64,000 bases of DNA, taken from assembly GCA_000711775.1 (NCBI GenBank), contig ARYC01025360.1, positions 39,547-103,546 of the forward strand. Reading direction: 5' to 3'. Source of the DNA: Oxytricha trifallax (Eukaryota; Ciliophora; Spirotrichea; Sporadotrichida; Oxytrichidae). Every line of letters begins with the position of its first letter. Positions within the stretch are counted from its first letter, which is position 1. The notes under the pieces were generated by a model. That model did no database searches. It saw nothing but the letters and a program-made list of their open reading frames with translations, and was not told the DNA's origin. The position numbers and the translations under genes are program-made. Positions 37,421-48,639 of the stretch are shown in pieces.

Positions 37421-38097
37421 ATTTTGATATCAATTATCGTTTTAAAATTAACTAATCAAATAAAATTTAATTTAAAAAAAAATATTCTATTTATTTCAAT
37501 TGTTTATTTTCTCTAATTGTGAATCTAATTGATAGTCATTCATTTATATCTGAATTTATAAGATTTTAGTAAATTTTATCAATCATGATATAATAACTTG
37601 TCTATAATTAATATAATTATAAATTCAAAATCTATTAAAAGGCATGCCAAAAAACCTAATCAAATTCCGTAAAAAAATATAAAAAAATTCGTTAGACTTC
37701 TTCAGTGGTTACAAGGATTGTAACAATATTCAAAGACCATTATTAACCTAGCAAGCCATAGCTTGAGCTCTCTAAGTCTATCTCATGATGGTACAATTAA
37801 CACTAAAAAATTATAATGCATCAAACTCCTTAATTGACAGCAATGATTATAGAATAAATAGAGGGCTCTCTTAATAATAAATTAAATTTATTACTAATGA
37901 AAAGATAATATTTTTACTCTAAACCCAGACAATATTATTCTATGGACAGTACCTGAAATTAAGTTGACTCCATCATAACTCTATTACTTGTAAAAAATTA
38001 AAAATCCATTACAATAATGAATACAATAAAAGTATAATTTTTTCGTGAATAAGGTGGTTGAATTAAGTTAATTTCATTTATAATAAAATTCAATAAA
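37421..38097. other. AT-rich spacer
   Basis: Nothing recognisable. The left end of the transposon encoding the 38098 transposase should lie here, but no inverted repeat matching the sequence beyond 39165 was found by eye. Confidence 0.45.
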
Positions 38098-39165
38098 ATG
38101 AATGACCCTCATCATAAAAGCATTATTGCGAAGACAAACTAAAATAAAAACAAGCCAAAACTGAGAAGACATTCTCCTGAGGGGTGAGGTAATTCTTTAG
38201 ATAACCACTATGACCCCGATGCCCACAAGAAGCCTTTCGTAATCGCAATGAGAACTCAAGAAAATAACTCAAAACGAAGATTTAAGATCAATCTACAATT
38301 TCTAACAAACTACAGAGGAAATGCTTTAAAAATGTGAGAAATCAACTTAGAGAAAACCTATAGTGTAAGAAAGAATTCTACTTGAAACTACTACTATAGT
38401 AAGAATTACTATCCAGTTCAAATAAAGATTGTACACTACGAGGATCAATTGAAAGTACTAGTAGTTATTGGTCCACGTATCATAAATACATAAGTGCAGT
38501 ATAGTGAACCAATGACAAACATAACAAAAACACAAACAGTGTGCCTTTGAGTTTGGCAGGTATTACTGGTAATATTCTCTGCATTTCAAATTCTATATTG
38601 TACGTATGTAAATTAGTTTGTATTTCATATTTTCTAATCACCCTATCACAACACTTTTTATACTTTTATATCGCTTGTAAAACTGCAAAGCTTTAAGAAA
38701 TACAAATACAACGGCAAGAGAGATTTAAAAAGCTCCTTGAGATCATTGACATAGGCAGAAAAATAATAACATTGACAAGATAATCTTCAAACCTTAAAAG
38801 GTAGAAAAGAAGTCATGGGCTAAGAAGGGATAAACTAAGTCTTGCCCAAAGAGGGTCTGAATCTAAAAGCAATGGCCGTAACTGTTGCTATAAGCATGGA
38901 TCTTGGTTTGGAGGGATACCAAATAAAACAAAAGTGTATGGGCAAGAGAGAAACTAAAAGTATTATTGAGTACTTGGGTACTTTCAACCACCAAACGGGT
39001 ATAGTTATTTTCTGGGATAATCTTAGGTCCCACTATAGCTATACAGTTTAAGACTAAATCAAATATTTGCAGTGAAAATGCTTGTTTAATGCCCCATACT
39101 CACCAGAGTTTCACTACATAGAGGAATTTTTTTCTTACGTCAAAAAATCTATAAGGAGAAAGTGA
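38098..39165 (+). pseudogene. Tc1/mariner-IS630-type DDE transposase, decayed
   Basis: From ATG 38098 one frame gives a basic N-terminal part (DAHKKPFVIAMRTQENNSKR, then FLTNYRGNALKM), which would hold the helix-turn-helix DNA-binding region. The catalytic part follows after frameshifts: RFKKLLEIIDIGRKIITL and an IDKIIF segment (about 38771) at the first Asp, then KSWAKKGQTKSCPK. Next is ITVAISMDLGL-type text and GIVIFWDNLRSHYS (about 39000), with the second Asp. Last is CLFNAPYSPEFHYIEEFFSY (about 39083), with the final Glu in the NPIE-like position. The N-(A/P)PYSPE-x-IE order is diagnostic of the IS630/Tc1 superfamily. TGAs occur at about 38192, 38336, 38387, 39073 and 39163. It would cut DNA at TA dinucleotides, but this copy is inactive. 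Confidence 0.75.
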
Positions 39166-41120
39166 TTTCACAAGAATTCAGCATAAACTAGTCATTACAC
39201 AATGACATAATATAACAATCAATATTATGCATAGATTTGGAGTTTGTTAGGAAATTAATTTAAAGACATATATAGAGAAAAAGAAAAGTTTTTTAAACTT
39301 AATTCAAGCTGATTAAGTCTGACTATCCCATTTTTTGTTACCTATATAGTCTTTCTATTAATTCGTCCTCTGGTTTCCTCTTATTAGCTGAACTTTGAAT
39401 CATTATCTATTGCTAGGACTAAGTGCTATTAGTCTAGGCACCACCTCTCCTAGTTTAAACTCTTAAAATGGAGCTGTTATCTTATGGTAACTCCACTTCT
39501 ACTTTTGCTTGCAAGATTTAGATTTGTTCTTAAATAAGAATAAATCTTTTCCTTTTGTTCTAAAATATTTTGATTAAATCTATCAAATTACTGGAAAAGT
39601 ATGGCTCTGATTAAAGGACCTTTTATAAATCCTACCTAATGTATATCTTTTTTTTCTCCTCTTCTTAGTCTTCGCTTTTGTTTCTCGTTGCATTAGCATG
39701 TTTTCACCAGTGCCTGTATACAATTTGGCCACAAGGTTGATAGCACTCTATGGAAATATCTTCTCTCACGAAGGACTTAGTAGTCAGGTATTAATTCATG
39801 ATACTCATAATACCTTTTCCTCCTTAGCCTGTTCAAATATATTTTTGATAGAAAGTTCCTCATAAAATTGCACGTTCAGTTGTATATCATTACTAGTTCT
39901 AAGTACGTCTCTGTCTCCAGCTAAAAAATCTTTTATAAATTATATAGTAACATGATCATCATGGGGCAAAAAGTACCTCTCTATATGTATATGTATATAT
40001 ATTATGATAACTATAATTACTATTAAATTTTCGAAACTCTATCCAGTCTCTTAGACCTGAACTTGCTTTCTAGTTCTCAAACGTCATGGTCTTGCACAAG
40101 TTAGTTTTCCATAGTCTTTAAAGAAAATCTAATAAATATTATGATATATTGATTTTTGTTTAAATTTCTGATCTCGTATTTGATTCATTAAGTTAAATTT
40201 CAGTATACTATAGTCAAAATTCTACTGATTAGGAATATATTTTTAATTATTATAGTTCGTAATTAGTTTAAGTATTAGGTAACTTATTAGTTTAATAAAA
40301 CCAAATATTTTTAATTAATTAATCATTATTAAATGAGTGAGGAGTATATGCTAAAACTAACAACTAAACAGTAATTAATTTATTATTATCATTTTTTATA
40401 AGTAAATCTTGTAAATAATTTTCTAGAGCTTATGAAGTGAATAATTTTAAGTTGTCAAGAGTATACATATAAATATAATTTATTTAAGTATATTACTTTA
40501 TGACATAATTATTTTATAGTTAAAATTAAGAGTTTTGTACACATTAGAAAAATTATAAAATACAATAATTTATAAATAAAAGTTCAATTGGCTAAATGTA
40601 GACCCAGTGTTTAAAGTTCAAATTGCAAATCTCAGAATATTAAACTAACTATAATTATAAAATACGAGTAAAGGTTAACTGTTGTATAATAAAAAATATT
40701 GTAAGTTTTAAATTTATTAAGAAATTATTATATCATTAGATATCTGAAGAAAATTGTTTAAAATAGTATGATTGTAACAAATACATTTTCATTTAATACT
40801 GTTAAATTATAAAATTTACTTTTTTACTACTTACCATATTTAATTGTTTATAATGGGTAAAATAAATAAAAAGATATAATCTATTTTATAAAATATTGAT
40901 TTGTTAAAATAATTATTATTATTATAGATATTTTTTAAAAAATGCCAGAGTTTTAAGACTGATAAACCCATAAACACTTTATAAAAAGCGTCCTAAATAT
41001 CGCGGAGGATTTCTGACTCCTAAAATTTTGCGAATGATAAATATTCAAACCTATCATAAAATTTGGTAAGACCCTTTATTTCAAAACTATATTTACTTAT
41101 ATAAATTAAAATACAGAACT
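39166..41120. other. AT-rich stretch, no confident gene
   Basis: No coding sense or structured repeat was recognised. The first 600 bp are somewhat T-rich and may include the transposon's non-coding 3' end. Confidence 0.45.
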
Positions 41121-42104
41121 ATGAAAAAACAATTTCAAATTCCATTTATAGACATGGTATAAGAATTCAACTTTCAGTAATTCAATTTGAAGCATAACTG
41201 CATGGGAGCTCTTAGCACTTACATTTCAAATTATCATAAAGTCGTAGCCATTAAAGGCATAGCTGATAGGAAGGTACTGATGAAAACATTCGCAGGATGT
41301 GGTAAAGTGTATACTTGAACAAACGACTGTAAGAGACATGAGGAGGAGTGTAAAAAACAGAACTCAAAACAAAAGCCATCTAAAAGCATAAATAAGATTA
41401 GTCCAAGCAAGGATTTATTTAAGGACCATGCATTGTGCAAATAAAAGTCGAAAAAAACTATGAATTGGTCCCCATTAAGAGGAGAACAAAAGACATGGTG
41501 CGAAAAATATTATCAGATCCTGTTGTGTTTGTTGGGGATGTCAGATATCTGAAAATGTGGGAGGAGATAGCAGCAGACTCACTTAGAAGATATGGCGGTC
41601 TCTATGAAAGAGTGATGAAGGATCCACCATATAGAATACAGTAGTAAGTCCACTACCCAACTCTTTCTAACTCTGAAATACTTGCACTCCTAATCGAAAA
41701 AGTCTAGGAACGTTGAATACTCATCCTCTGCTTTGTAAACTAAAAGAAAGATCTAGCAATATCATTTTTGCGAAAGCATGAGTATGAAGAAGTGGAAAAG
41801 GGTGAATGGATAAAACTAACTGCTAATTCCAAGCTTCACAAAGGCTCAGGGATTTATACTGCCCTAATAACGAAAAATTTTGATTGGCAAGAAAGGTATT
41901 ATCTCTGATAAGATGAAATACCATGAAACCGATAATATTCTCTTCTCTAAGACTGGCAAGCACTCAGAAAAGCCAGAATACATTTATGATTTTATTTAGC
42001 AAATGTCTTCAGACAGGCTAAACTTAGAGATTTTTGCAAGACCTCACAACATCCAGCCATGCTTCACTTCGTTTGGAAACTAGCTAGGGTAAAAAAGTAT
42101 ATGA
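41121..42104 (+). pseudogene. C2H2-like finger plus MT-A70 adenine methyltransferase pseudogene
   Basis: From ATG 41121 the first frame gives MKKQFQIPFIDMVQEFNFQQ, GIADRKVLMKTFAGCGKVYT, a TGA (41316), then TNDCKRHEEEC. The C-x-x...H-x3-C spacing is like a zinc finger. A shift near 41440 leads to VVFVGDVRYLKMWEEI and LYERVMKDPPYRIQ (DPPY at 41621, the DPPW-type catalytic motif of MT-A70). YPTLSNSEILAL, a TGA at the usual Gly of GFxFLW, LILCFVNQK, HEYEEVEKGEWIKLTANSKL and HKGSGIY follow. A second shift near 41875 gives ILIGKKGII, NILFSKTGKHSEKPEYIYDF and IFARPHNIQPCFTSFGNQLG to a TGA at 42102. The block order matches MT-A70 N6-adenine methyltransferases, the family of ciliate MTA1/AMT enzymes; which paralogue is unknown. 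Two frameshifts and two TGAs make it non-functional. Confidence 0.7.
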
Positions 42105-42189
42105 TGACACTTAAGACTACATTTGTATTTTGATTTAGTTAATTAATTATATTTAATTAGCTTAAATTTAAAAAGGGGTAAATAAGATA

Positions 42190-42923
42190 TCAAGGAATAT
42201 CAACTAGTTAAAGATCCAAAAGTAAGCAAAGATTCCTTTAAACCGATAAATAAGCTGTATTAGCATTCTTGAAGAAGGGTTGAATCACATATTAATTGAG
42301 GAAGAAGCTTTGCATTCCATTTTAAAATAGGGTCTCGATGAGCTAAGTCAAATTAATTAATTTTAATCAAACTTTATGACCAAAGATAATTCGATTATGC
42401 CAGGGATATCTTCTTATTTACGAAACATTAAATCATAAAATTCAATTTATATTGATTTCAAGACAACGACCTTTAAAGTTATAATACTAAAAAAGACGAG
42501 TTTATACCAGAAATAGACCAATAGCACCCCTAAAAGAAATAGAAGAAATTATAGGAAAAATTGATAAAAAAAGCAGGTTTTAGGTATTTGATACAAAGAG
42601 AATGTGAGAAAATAGAGTAAATGGTGTAAAAAGAAAGCTAGAAATTATAAAGAAAAGGGTTTTGAGGTAAAATTACCAGGAAGAATAGAAATTAGAAAGG
42701 ATTTGGATAAAATAAATCGAAAATAGATATGATGGAAATTAAATTTAGAGAAGAAAACTGCATTTGAAAGCAAAATTATAATGAAAATACTTAAAATTAC
42801 GATGATAATGGTGAGAGTGTAGATGAGAAACTAAACTCCAAATTATTTGATAAAGATTCAGACGACTACTTATTTAGTCAAAATATAATAATATTTTGTA
42901 ATATTTAAATTCTAGAAATATGA
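42190..42923 (+). pseudogene. Coding remnant downstream of the methyltransferase
   Basis: Sense passes through three frames. It starts with QRFLQTDKQAVLAFLKKG, continues as ILEEGLNHILIEEEALHSIL with KQGLDELSQINQ (about 42265-42360) and FMTKDNSIMPGISSYLRNIK, then a Lys/Glu-rich coil (KLEIIKKRVLRQNYQEEQKL, about 42650). It ends with an acidic tail (YDDNGESVDEKLNSKL and FDKDSDDYLF) to a TGA at 42921. It starts less than 100 bp after the MT-A70 pseudogene on the same strand and could be a separate gene or a duplicated exon set. No family was recognised. Frameshifts between every block make it a pseudogene. Confidence 0.45.
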
Positions 42924-44386
42924 CGAATTACATAATAAGTTATTTTTTAATCATTTTTATAATTATATTTTAGAAATTTGTTAGATTGTATTAATTTATA
43001 TTTAAAATGGGCTCAAGTGGTAAATATTATGTTTTTACTACTTGCGCCAATTTTTATTATATTTACTATTTTATAACTCTAACTATAATTGTTATATTTA
43101 ATAAAATATTTTTATTTATTAAATTACTATTATACTAATGGGAAATGCAATTTATTCAATAATTTAGATTATTGATAGTTAATTTATTTTATACATTGAA
43201 ATTTTTTTATTTTAAAGATTAAATAATATAATTAGCAAATAATTTAAAAATTTTTCTATTTTTTACTTATGAATAAATTAAACTTTATATTGGTTAAAAA
43301 CAAACTTCTTTTCTTTAATTAAAAATAAATAAACATATCTCAAATTATAAATTAAAATTTTCAATAAGTAAACGATTCTAATAGCAAAAATATACAAATT
43401 AATTTTATTTATTTCATCATTATAAAATATTTTATAAATAATATAGCATATTTTCAATAAATATTTTAAAAAATGTTTTAAATAAGTAAATTATATATTT
43501 CTTTAAATTTAAGCATTTGTATATTCATGATTTTTTTCACTATTTTTACTGATTATGTCTTCAAAAACCGATACCAAATATTCTTTACTCAGTTTAAGCA
43601 ATAAATAAGCTCTCAGAATTGAAAATATGAAGAAATTTAATGAAAAAAACCAAAAGTCTGTTAATTATACCACATAGAAATAATTAATGGATGTAACATT
43701 GCTCTTAAGTGATGATAGTTATTCTTAGAATTTATGTGTGGATAGCAAATTAATGATGTGAGTAATTTGAGCAAAAACAGTATTAAATCTAGAATAAGCT
43801 CATCAATAAATAATAATTTAATTATGAATTCAATAATTTAGAAAGGGGGCATATTTTAATCTTAAAACTTAAATATAATTAAACAAAATTTTATCAAGAA
43901 AGAAGGGAAATAACAAAGATGGTAGTGAAGCAACTAAATACTGGAGTTTGATTCACTAGTGTTAAAATAAATTGGAAGAAATCTAGCAATATAAGAGGCA
44001 AGATATCAGTAACAAAGCCAATAATCAACAAGTAAACTCATGTCATAATAACACTAAACTTTAATTGAGTGATCTTAATCATTTGACAGCTTACTTAATG
44101 TGAATTGTATCTTAATTTATTTACTAAGTTTTCTTATGAAATTGACTTGAAATCACTTATAAATTAATTGTTTATGCTTAATTTTACTATGATCTATTGA
44201 AAATCACTTAAAGGCTAAAAATGTTTAACAAATCCCCTGCTAAATAATAGTACTGATTAGTTTTCACCCAAATATTCATAATATTTTTACCAAAGGCATT
44301 ATTTATGTTGTTTCTAGTTTGATTCATTATATGAGTTGTTTCCACCACAACCATTGATAATTTATAAATGGTGATGTCTGTGACTC
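42924..44386. other. AT-rich stretch with one imperfect hairpin
   Basis: No gene was recognised. An imperfect 15 bp hairpin occurs at 43009-43048 (GGGCTCAAGTGGTAAA pairing with TTTACTACTTGCGCC, two mismatches), notable only for its G/C content in this context. Confidence 0.45.
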
Positions 44387-45700
44387 TCAGGGGAGTTCTA
44401 GTTACATTTCGAGTAATCGATTGCTACTCTTAAACTTTATCTAATTTTTCTTTTGAAAGTTTTATTTTTTTGTCTAAATTTTCTCTTTTTGTGGATCTTT
44501 AGAGTTTAAGCTTTGTTTTTTTCTCTGCTCTAATATTTGAGAATCTTTCTAAATTGTATTGAATGATTAATTGCAAATAAAAGTCAATTTAAAATGATGT
44601 ATTTAAAATAAATCGTTAATTTATAGCTCATCGTCTAATTGCACTTTATCATTTCTTTTAGATTCATAAAAGTTGTCGCCACGTACCCTTGTAGTAGTCT
44701 AAAATTATCATTCATATTCTCATATTTATTATATCTTTTAGTTATGTGTTGATTTTGACTTAAGTAACCATTGCTGTTATTGATACCTGTCTTCTTCTTC
44801 TATTTGTCAAAGGAATTATTGAAGACTGGCTGATTCATGAAAAATTTAGATTTAATTTTTAAAAGCGTAGTCACAGCTGTCTCTGCCATTTAAATCTTTT
44901 ATGTATGGATTAGCTCCCTTTGTAACTAAAAACTACACATCCTCAGTTTTCTTTAATAAAATGCAAATTGTAAAGTGAGTCTTTCCGTTAATCTTACAAT
45001 GTTCAAGAGAAGAAACACTACCTCTTGAAAGTAATTTATTAGCCATTTAGAAGTTATTTAATATTAAATAGAGAGTGAAAATTGTATAGCTTCAGGATCT
45101 TCTTCATTTAGATTGTTTATTCAAAGGGATATGTAGTTTAAAATTTCTACTTAATGGAAACTAGCTGCGTAGGTACGGATTGTATCCCTGATGATTCTAT
45201 GAATTATTTTAACTCAAATACAAAAATAAGATTCTTATCTTTTTAAAGTATTCATTTGAAATATAAAATTATCTTGATTTAAAATTTAAGTTAACTCCAG
45301 TATCACAGAGCACTTAAAATGCCTTAAATTTTCCTCCTTTAAAGGCAATGGAGAAAAATCAGCTTGAGTGGGTCATTAAAGTATAGTGTTTTACAACAAA
45401 TAGTAGATTAAATCTCATATGACATCTTCGATTAAGTTAATAAGGCATTGTTAATTCTATTATCCTTTGTGGAGATTCACTCTTAAATCATTAATTGTAG
45501 ATTTTAAGCAAATTTTTTTTATGTTACATAGAGATTTTACTATAAAAATTAACTTATTTTCAAACTCTTAATAATTTTTGTCGATGTCTAACTGCCTTCA
45601 CTATTAAAAATATAAACAAGATACAAGTTGATATTCCAGCTTAATAAGTAATATTATTTTCACATATCTTATTAATTAGAAATTTGGCTTTGCTGAACCT
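44387..45700 (-). pseudogene. Ankyrin-repeat protein remnant
   Basis: On the minus strand, after weaker text from about 45700, TIRTYAASFHQVEILNYISL (about 45160) is the core of one ankyrin repeat. NLNEEDPEAIQFSL follows, and then MANKLLSRGSVSSLEHCKIN with GKTHFTICILLKKTEDVQFL and VTKGANPYIKDLNGRDSCDYA (about 44900-45030), a nearly complete repeat pair (GxTxxxxxx...LLxxGAxPxxxDxxG). C-terminal text (KKKTGINNSNGYLSQNQ, RGDNFYESKRNDKVQLDDEL and NSKDPQKEKIQTKK) runs to a TGA at 44387. Frames shift near 45060, 44820 and 44690, and TGAs occur within the repeats. Ankyrin repeats mediate protein binding; the partner is unknown. Confidence 0.6.
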
Positions 45701-46981
45701 GATTTTTACTTGACTCGTTTCAATTTTTTCCCTTAAAAAGAAGATCCCATATTTGAATTCAATAAATATGTTGAAGCAGAAGTATATAAAAATTAGTTAT
45801 GATAATAAAAATTCAATTTATTTTTTAAATGAAATAAATAAATAAATAGAGATTTAGAAAGTTAATTCTCTTATCTTGAAAGTTTCTTGCGTTCGTTGAC
45901 ACCTAGCCTCTATTTTTTGCTCTTTTTACAGTTTAATTTATTGTCTGTAAGTTTTGAGTATTTTGTGTGTGTTAGTAAGTTTATCTGTAGATTAGTCTTT
46001 TAATATAATATTCAATTATTTAGCTTGGCAGAGACTAGTAATTATTGTCTACTTTTTTAAAAATAATTTTTATTTTTATTTTTTTAATATTTAAATTTCA
46101 TAATATTACTCATTATTATAATTATTACTTAATAAACAAGGGTTTTGCTCTAATTCTTTGATTTCTTTGCATATTTCACTCTTTTGCTTATTTTCAAGGT
46201 TTTTTTTCTATTTACTACTTTGTAACTTATTTATTACTAAATTGCTCTAATTTGATCCCTCCTACTTCTATCGTTTTTACTAAGTCTTTATCTTTTTAAA
46301 TTTCGTATTTATCAATTTAAGCAGCTCAGTTTTAGAATGTTCTTATTTTTTACGGTCATTTTACTTCTCACTTTATTTTGAATCTATTTCAGTTTAGTTA
46401 TTCATGAAAATCCCAATCTGCTCTCATGGCCTCTTGCTGCTATTCAACAGATTCACAATTTAATATTTAATAAGTATAATATTGATAAAATACAAAAGAT
46501 TAGGAAAATTAATAACTTAAATACAGAATAACTGCTAAGTATTATAAATTTGCAAATTAAATTATTAAGAATAGAGAGAAAATTAAATATAAATATAACT
46601 TTTTTGTTAGTTTATAATATATCATACTCTATATTTTATATTGAGTGATTATTGTGATTTTTAATTATTTCATTTGGCAAAACATTTCTATTTCGACGAA
46701 GAGTCTATAAATGAGTTTATTATCCAATATTATTTATTAAATTCTGAAATACTTGAATTATTGTAACTATTCATTTTAGTTATTGGCATCCGCACTTTTA
46801 CATTACTAAATTCTATAATATATGTGATTAATTTTTTTTTTAAATCTCACAATTCTATCAAAAGTAAAAATACAGTTAAAAAATTGATATATCTGATTAA
46901 TTAACACTTACAGAGAATTTGAATGAGAATTGGTCTTTACAATTAGAGAGATATTAGTGACTACTTTCAAATAATATTTCA
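45701..46981. other. AT-rich stretch, no confident gene
   Basis: No coding sense, hairpin or tandem repeat of note. The T-rich plus strand near 45850-46450 has short open frames without motifs. Confidence 0.45.
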
Positions 46982-46989
46982 TTTTAATT

Positions 46990-47020
46990 TAATAATAATA
47001 AATAATAATAATAATAATTA
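46990..47020. repeat. (TAA/TTA)n run at the element 3' end
   Basis: Nine or so TAA units with one imperfection, directly following (in minus-strand sense) the GC-rich 3' UTR of the 47135-48588 ORF. Its position at the boundary between GC-rich element and AT-rich flank supports a retroelement tail. Confidence 0.8.
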
Positions 47021-48627
47021 ATCCTCATCCGGTGGCTCAAGGCCCCCGAATGAATATAATGGTTATCACTAAGTAAGGGACAAGCCCTTTAATAATTAAT
47101 TTTGAACATTCTGATCAAGGTATTCTGAGGTTCTTCATCTTCTTCCTCTCTTGTTTCCTCCTTTCTTTCTTCTGTTGTTTCCTTGTCTTCTCTTGGTTGG
47201 TCTGTTGTTTCTTTGTTTCTTATGTTTCTTTGGATTGAGGATCCGGATATTGTCTCCTGATTCTTTGAATCTAAGCCTGTTGTCTAATGCTTAGATTCTC
47301 ATAGAGAAGTTGATTTCCTTAAGAGCTATTTGCTATTTAAGTTTTGGGGTAAGGAGTTGTGTTAGGTCAGATTTTATGAAGTATGCATGTTTTTGAAGAC
47401 ATTTGATATATATATCTTCGCTCTGTTGGCAAATTCTTCCACTTGAAAGTCGAGGTAAATACAGCTCTTTTCGTTGGCTTCTGTGTTTTTCATGATGATT
47501 ATTGCGAAATGTCTGATCATCTCCGCGATTTCCTTTGGGACTTGTATTTTCGCTTGTTTTAGGATTTCAGCTTAGACTGCTACTATGTTTTTGGCATATA
47601 TTGATTCTGCAGTAGCTATGTCTAGGGGTGAGAAGACTACGAGAGATTATGCGAAAAGGTGAATAATCTTGAAGAGCTTTGTGTTGATGGTTTGAGTCAA
47701 CAAAGAGATGCAAGCTTCTCTACCGTCTATTCTCAATTGAAGGTCTTATCTAGTAATCAGTTATTGCATATGTAGTAAGTCTTCTTTTATAATTAATTAT
47801 TATTAATTAATAGTTGGATCCTAGTCTTTTAATTAATTATTCTCTATTAATTAATTATTTCCTATTTAGTACTATTTAATTTTAAGTGCGTCATCGCTTA
47901 AATTGAGAATTTCTTTGTAGTACTACCTAGTCCCCTCCGATGGAGTATGGGAGTTTTAGGAATGATGTTGGGACCCCAGTAATGTTTGTTCTATTGAGTC
48001 CTCACTGTACGACTCGTCGCTGTAGATTTGTTGGTTTTCGTCGCTCCAGTTAGAGTCGTAGTCGTCCCCGTAGATGATTTTCTTTTCTATCTTGTTTGGA
48101 ATTTTGTATGTTTCTTGTATTCTTGGGTAGTAAGGTTTGCTCGTGATGTCTAGTGGTGGTGCCTAGGTTCTTTTTATCAAGGGGTCTTGTAGTCCCAATT
48201 AAGAGTATGGGGCTGGTGCAGCAGACTCTTCTGAGTCTTCTGTTTTTGTTCTCTTTGTATTGTTAGTTTAGGGTTTGATAAACTTATTGTTTACTCTTAG
48301 TAGTCTTAGCAGTTAATAGGTCTATGTTATCCATAGTTGATTTATGGAGTCGTCATTTTCAGGTAGGTACTATAGCTTTCTTAGTTCTATTTAGTACTGG
48401 TTTATGTGTTCATGTCCTTTCCTGATAATTCTTTTAATGATAAAGGTTATCGCTTCTAGGATGTGTAGGCCCCATTAGTCTTTGTTGTTTCTGATGATTT
48501 TTGTTGTTATTTGAGCTAGCTGAGTGTACTTTTTGTTTTCAGCTAGCGTGTATATCAGATCTCTATCTGGTGCGTTTAGTATACCCATTCTGTGTTTGTT
48601 ATTTTTTCTAAATTTAAATAATAATAT
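46994..48627 (-). mobile_element. Probable retroelement unit: intact ORF plus short 3' UTR and (TTA)n tail
   Basis: In minus orientation the unit starts about 40 bp before the ATG at 48588, holds one ORF to 47135, then a GC-rich 3' UTR of about 100 bp with GGGCTTGTCCCTTACTTAG and GGGGGCCTTGAGCCACCGG. It ends in a (TTA)n run (46990-47020). A GC-rich tail followed by a simple-repeat end is typical of several non-LTR retrotransposons. TTTTAATTTAAT occurs on both sides (46982-46993 and 48628-48639) and is a candidate 12 bp target duplication, weakened by its low complexity. No reverse transcriptase is present, so it would be non-autonomous. The class is inferred from structure only. Confidence 0.5.
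47135..48588 (-). CDS. Transposon-like ORF of about 484 codons, one (TA)n frameshift
   Basis: ATG at 48588 opens a frame with no TGA for about 390 codons, with TAA/TAG as Gln, clearly GC-richer than the surroundings. N-terminal MGILNAPDRDLIYTLAENKK is followed by helical text, a Pro-rich linker (APAPYSQLGLQDP, PPLDITSKPYYPRIQETYK) and a very acidic stretch (YGDDYDSNWSDENQQIYSDE, about 48060). A helical region comes next (QLRIDGREACISLLTQTINT, YAKNIVAVQAEILKQAKIQV). At the TATATATAT run (47405-47416) the frame shifts; the other frame continues KCLQKHAYFIKSDLTQLLTP to a strongly basic tail (NNRPTKRRQGNNRRKKGGNK) ending at TGA 47135. A dimer-forming, nucleic-acid-binding ORF1-like protein of a retroelement is a plausible guess. 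No enzyme motif is seen. The single slip at a dinucleotide run may be recent, or an assembly error. Confidence 0.6.
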
Positions 48628-48639
48628 TTTTAATTTAAT

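Noticed and set aside
38098..39165. Assigning the TTGTAG hairpins as MITEs of this transposase
   Set aside because: No TTGTAG-type end is visible beside the transposase, so the link is kept only as a hypothesis.
41234..41440. Minus-strand open frame opposite the finger region of the MT-A70 pseudogene
   Set aside because: Antisense shadow; the plus strand carries the Cys/His pattern and continues into the methyltransferase motifs.
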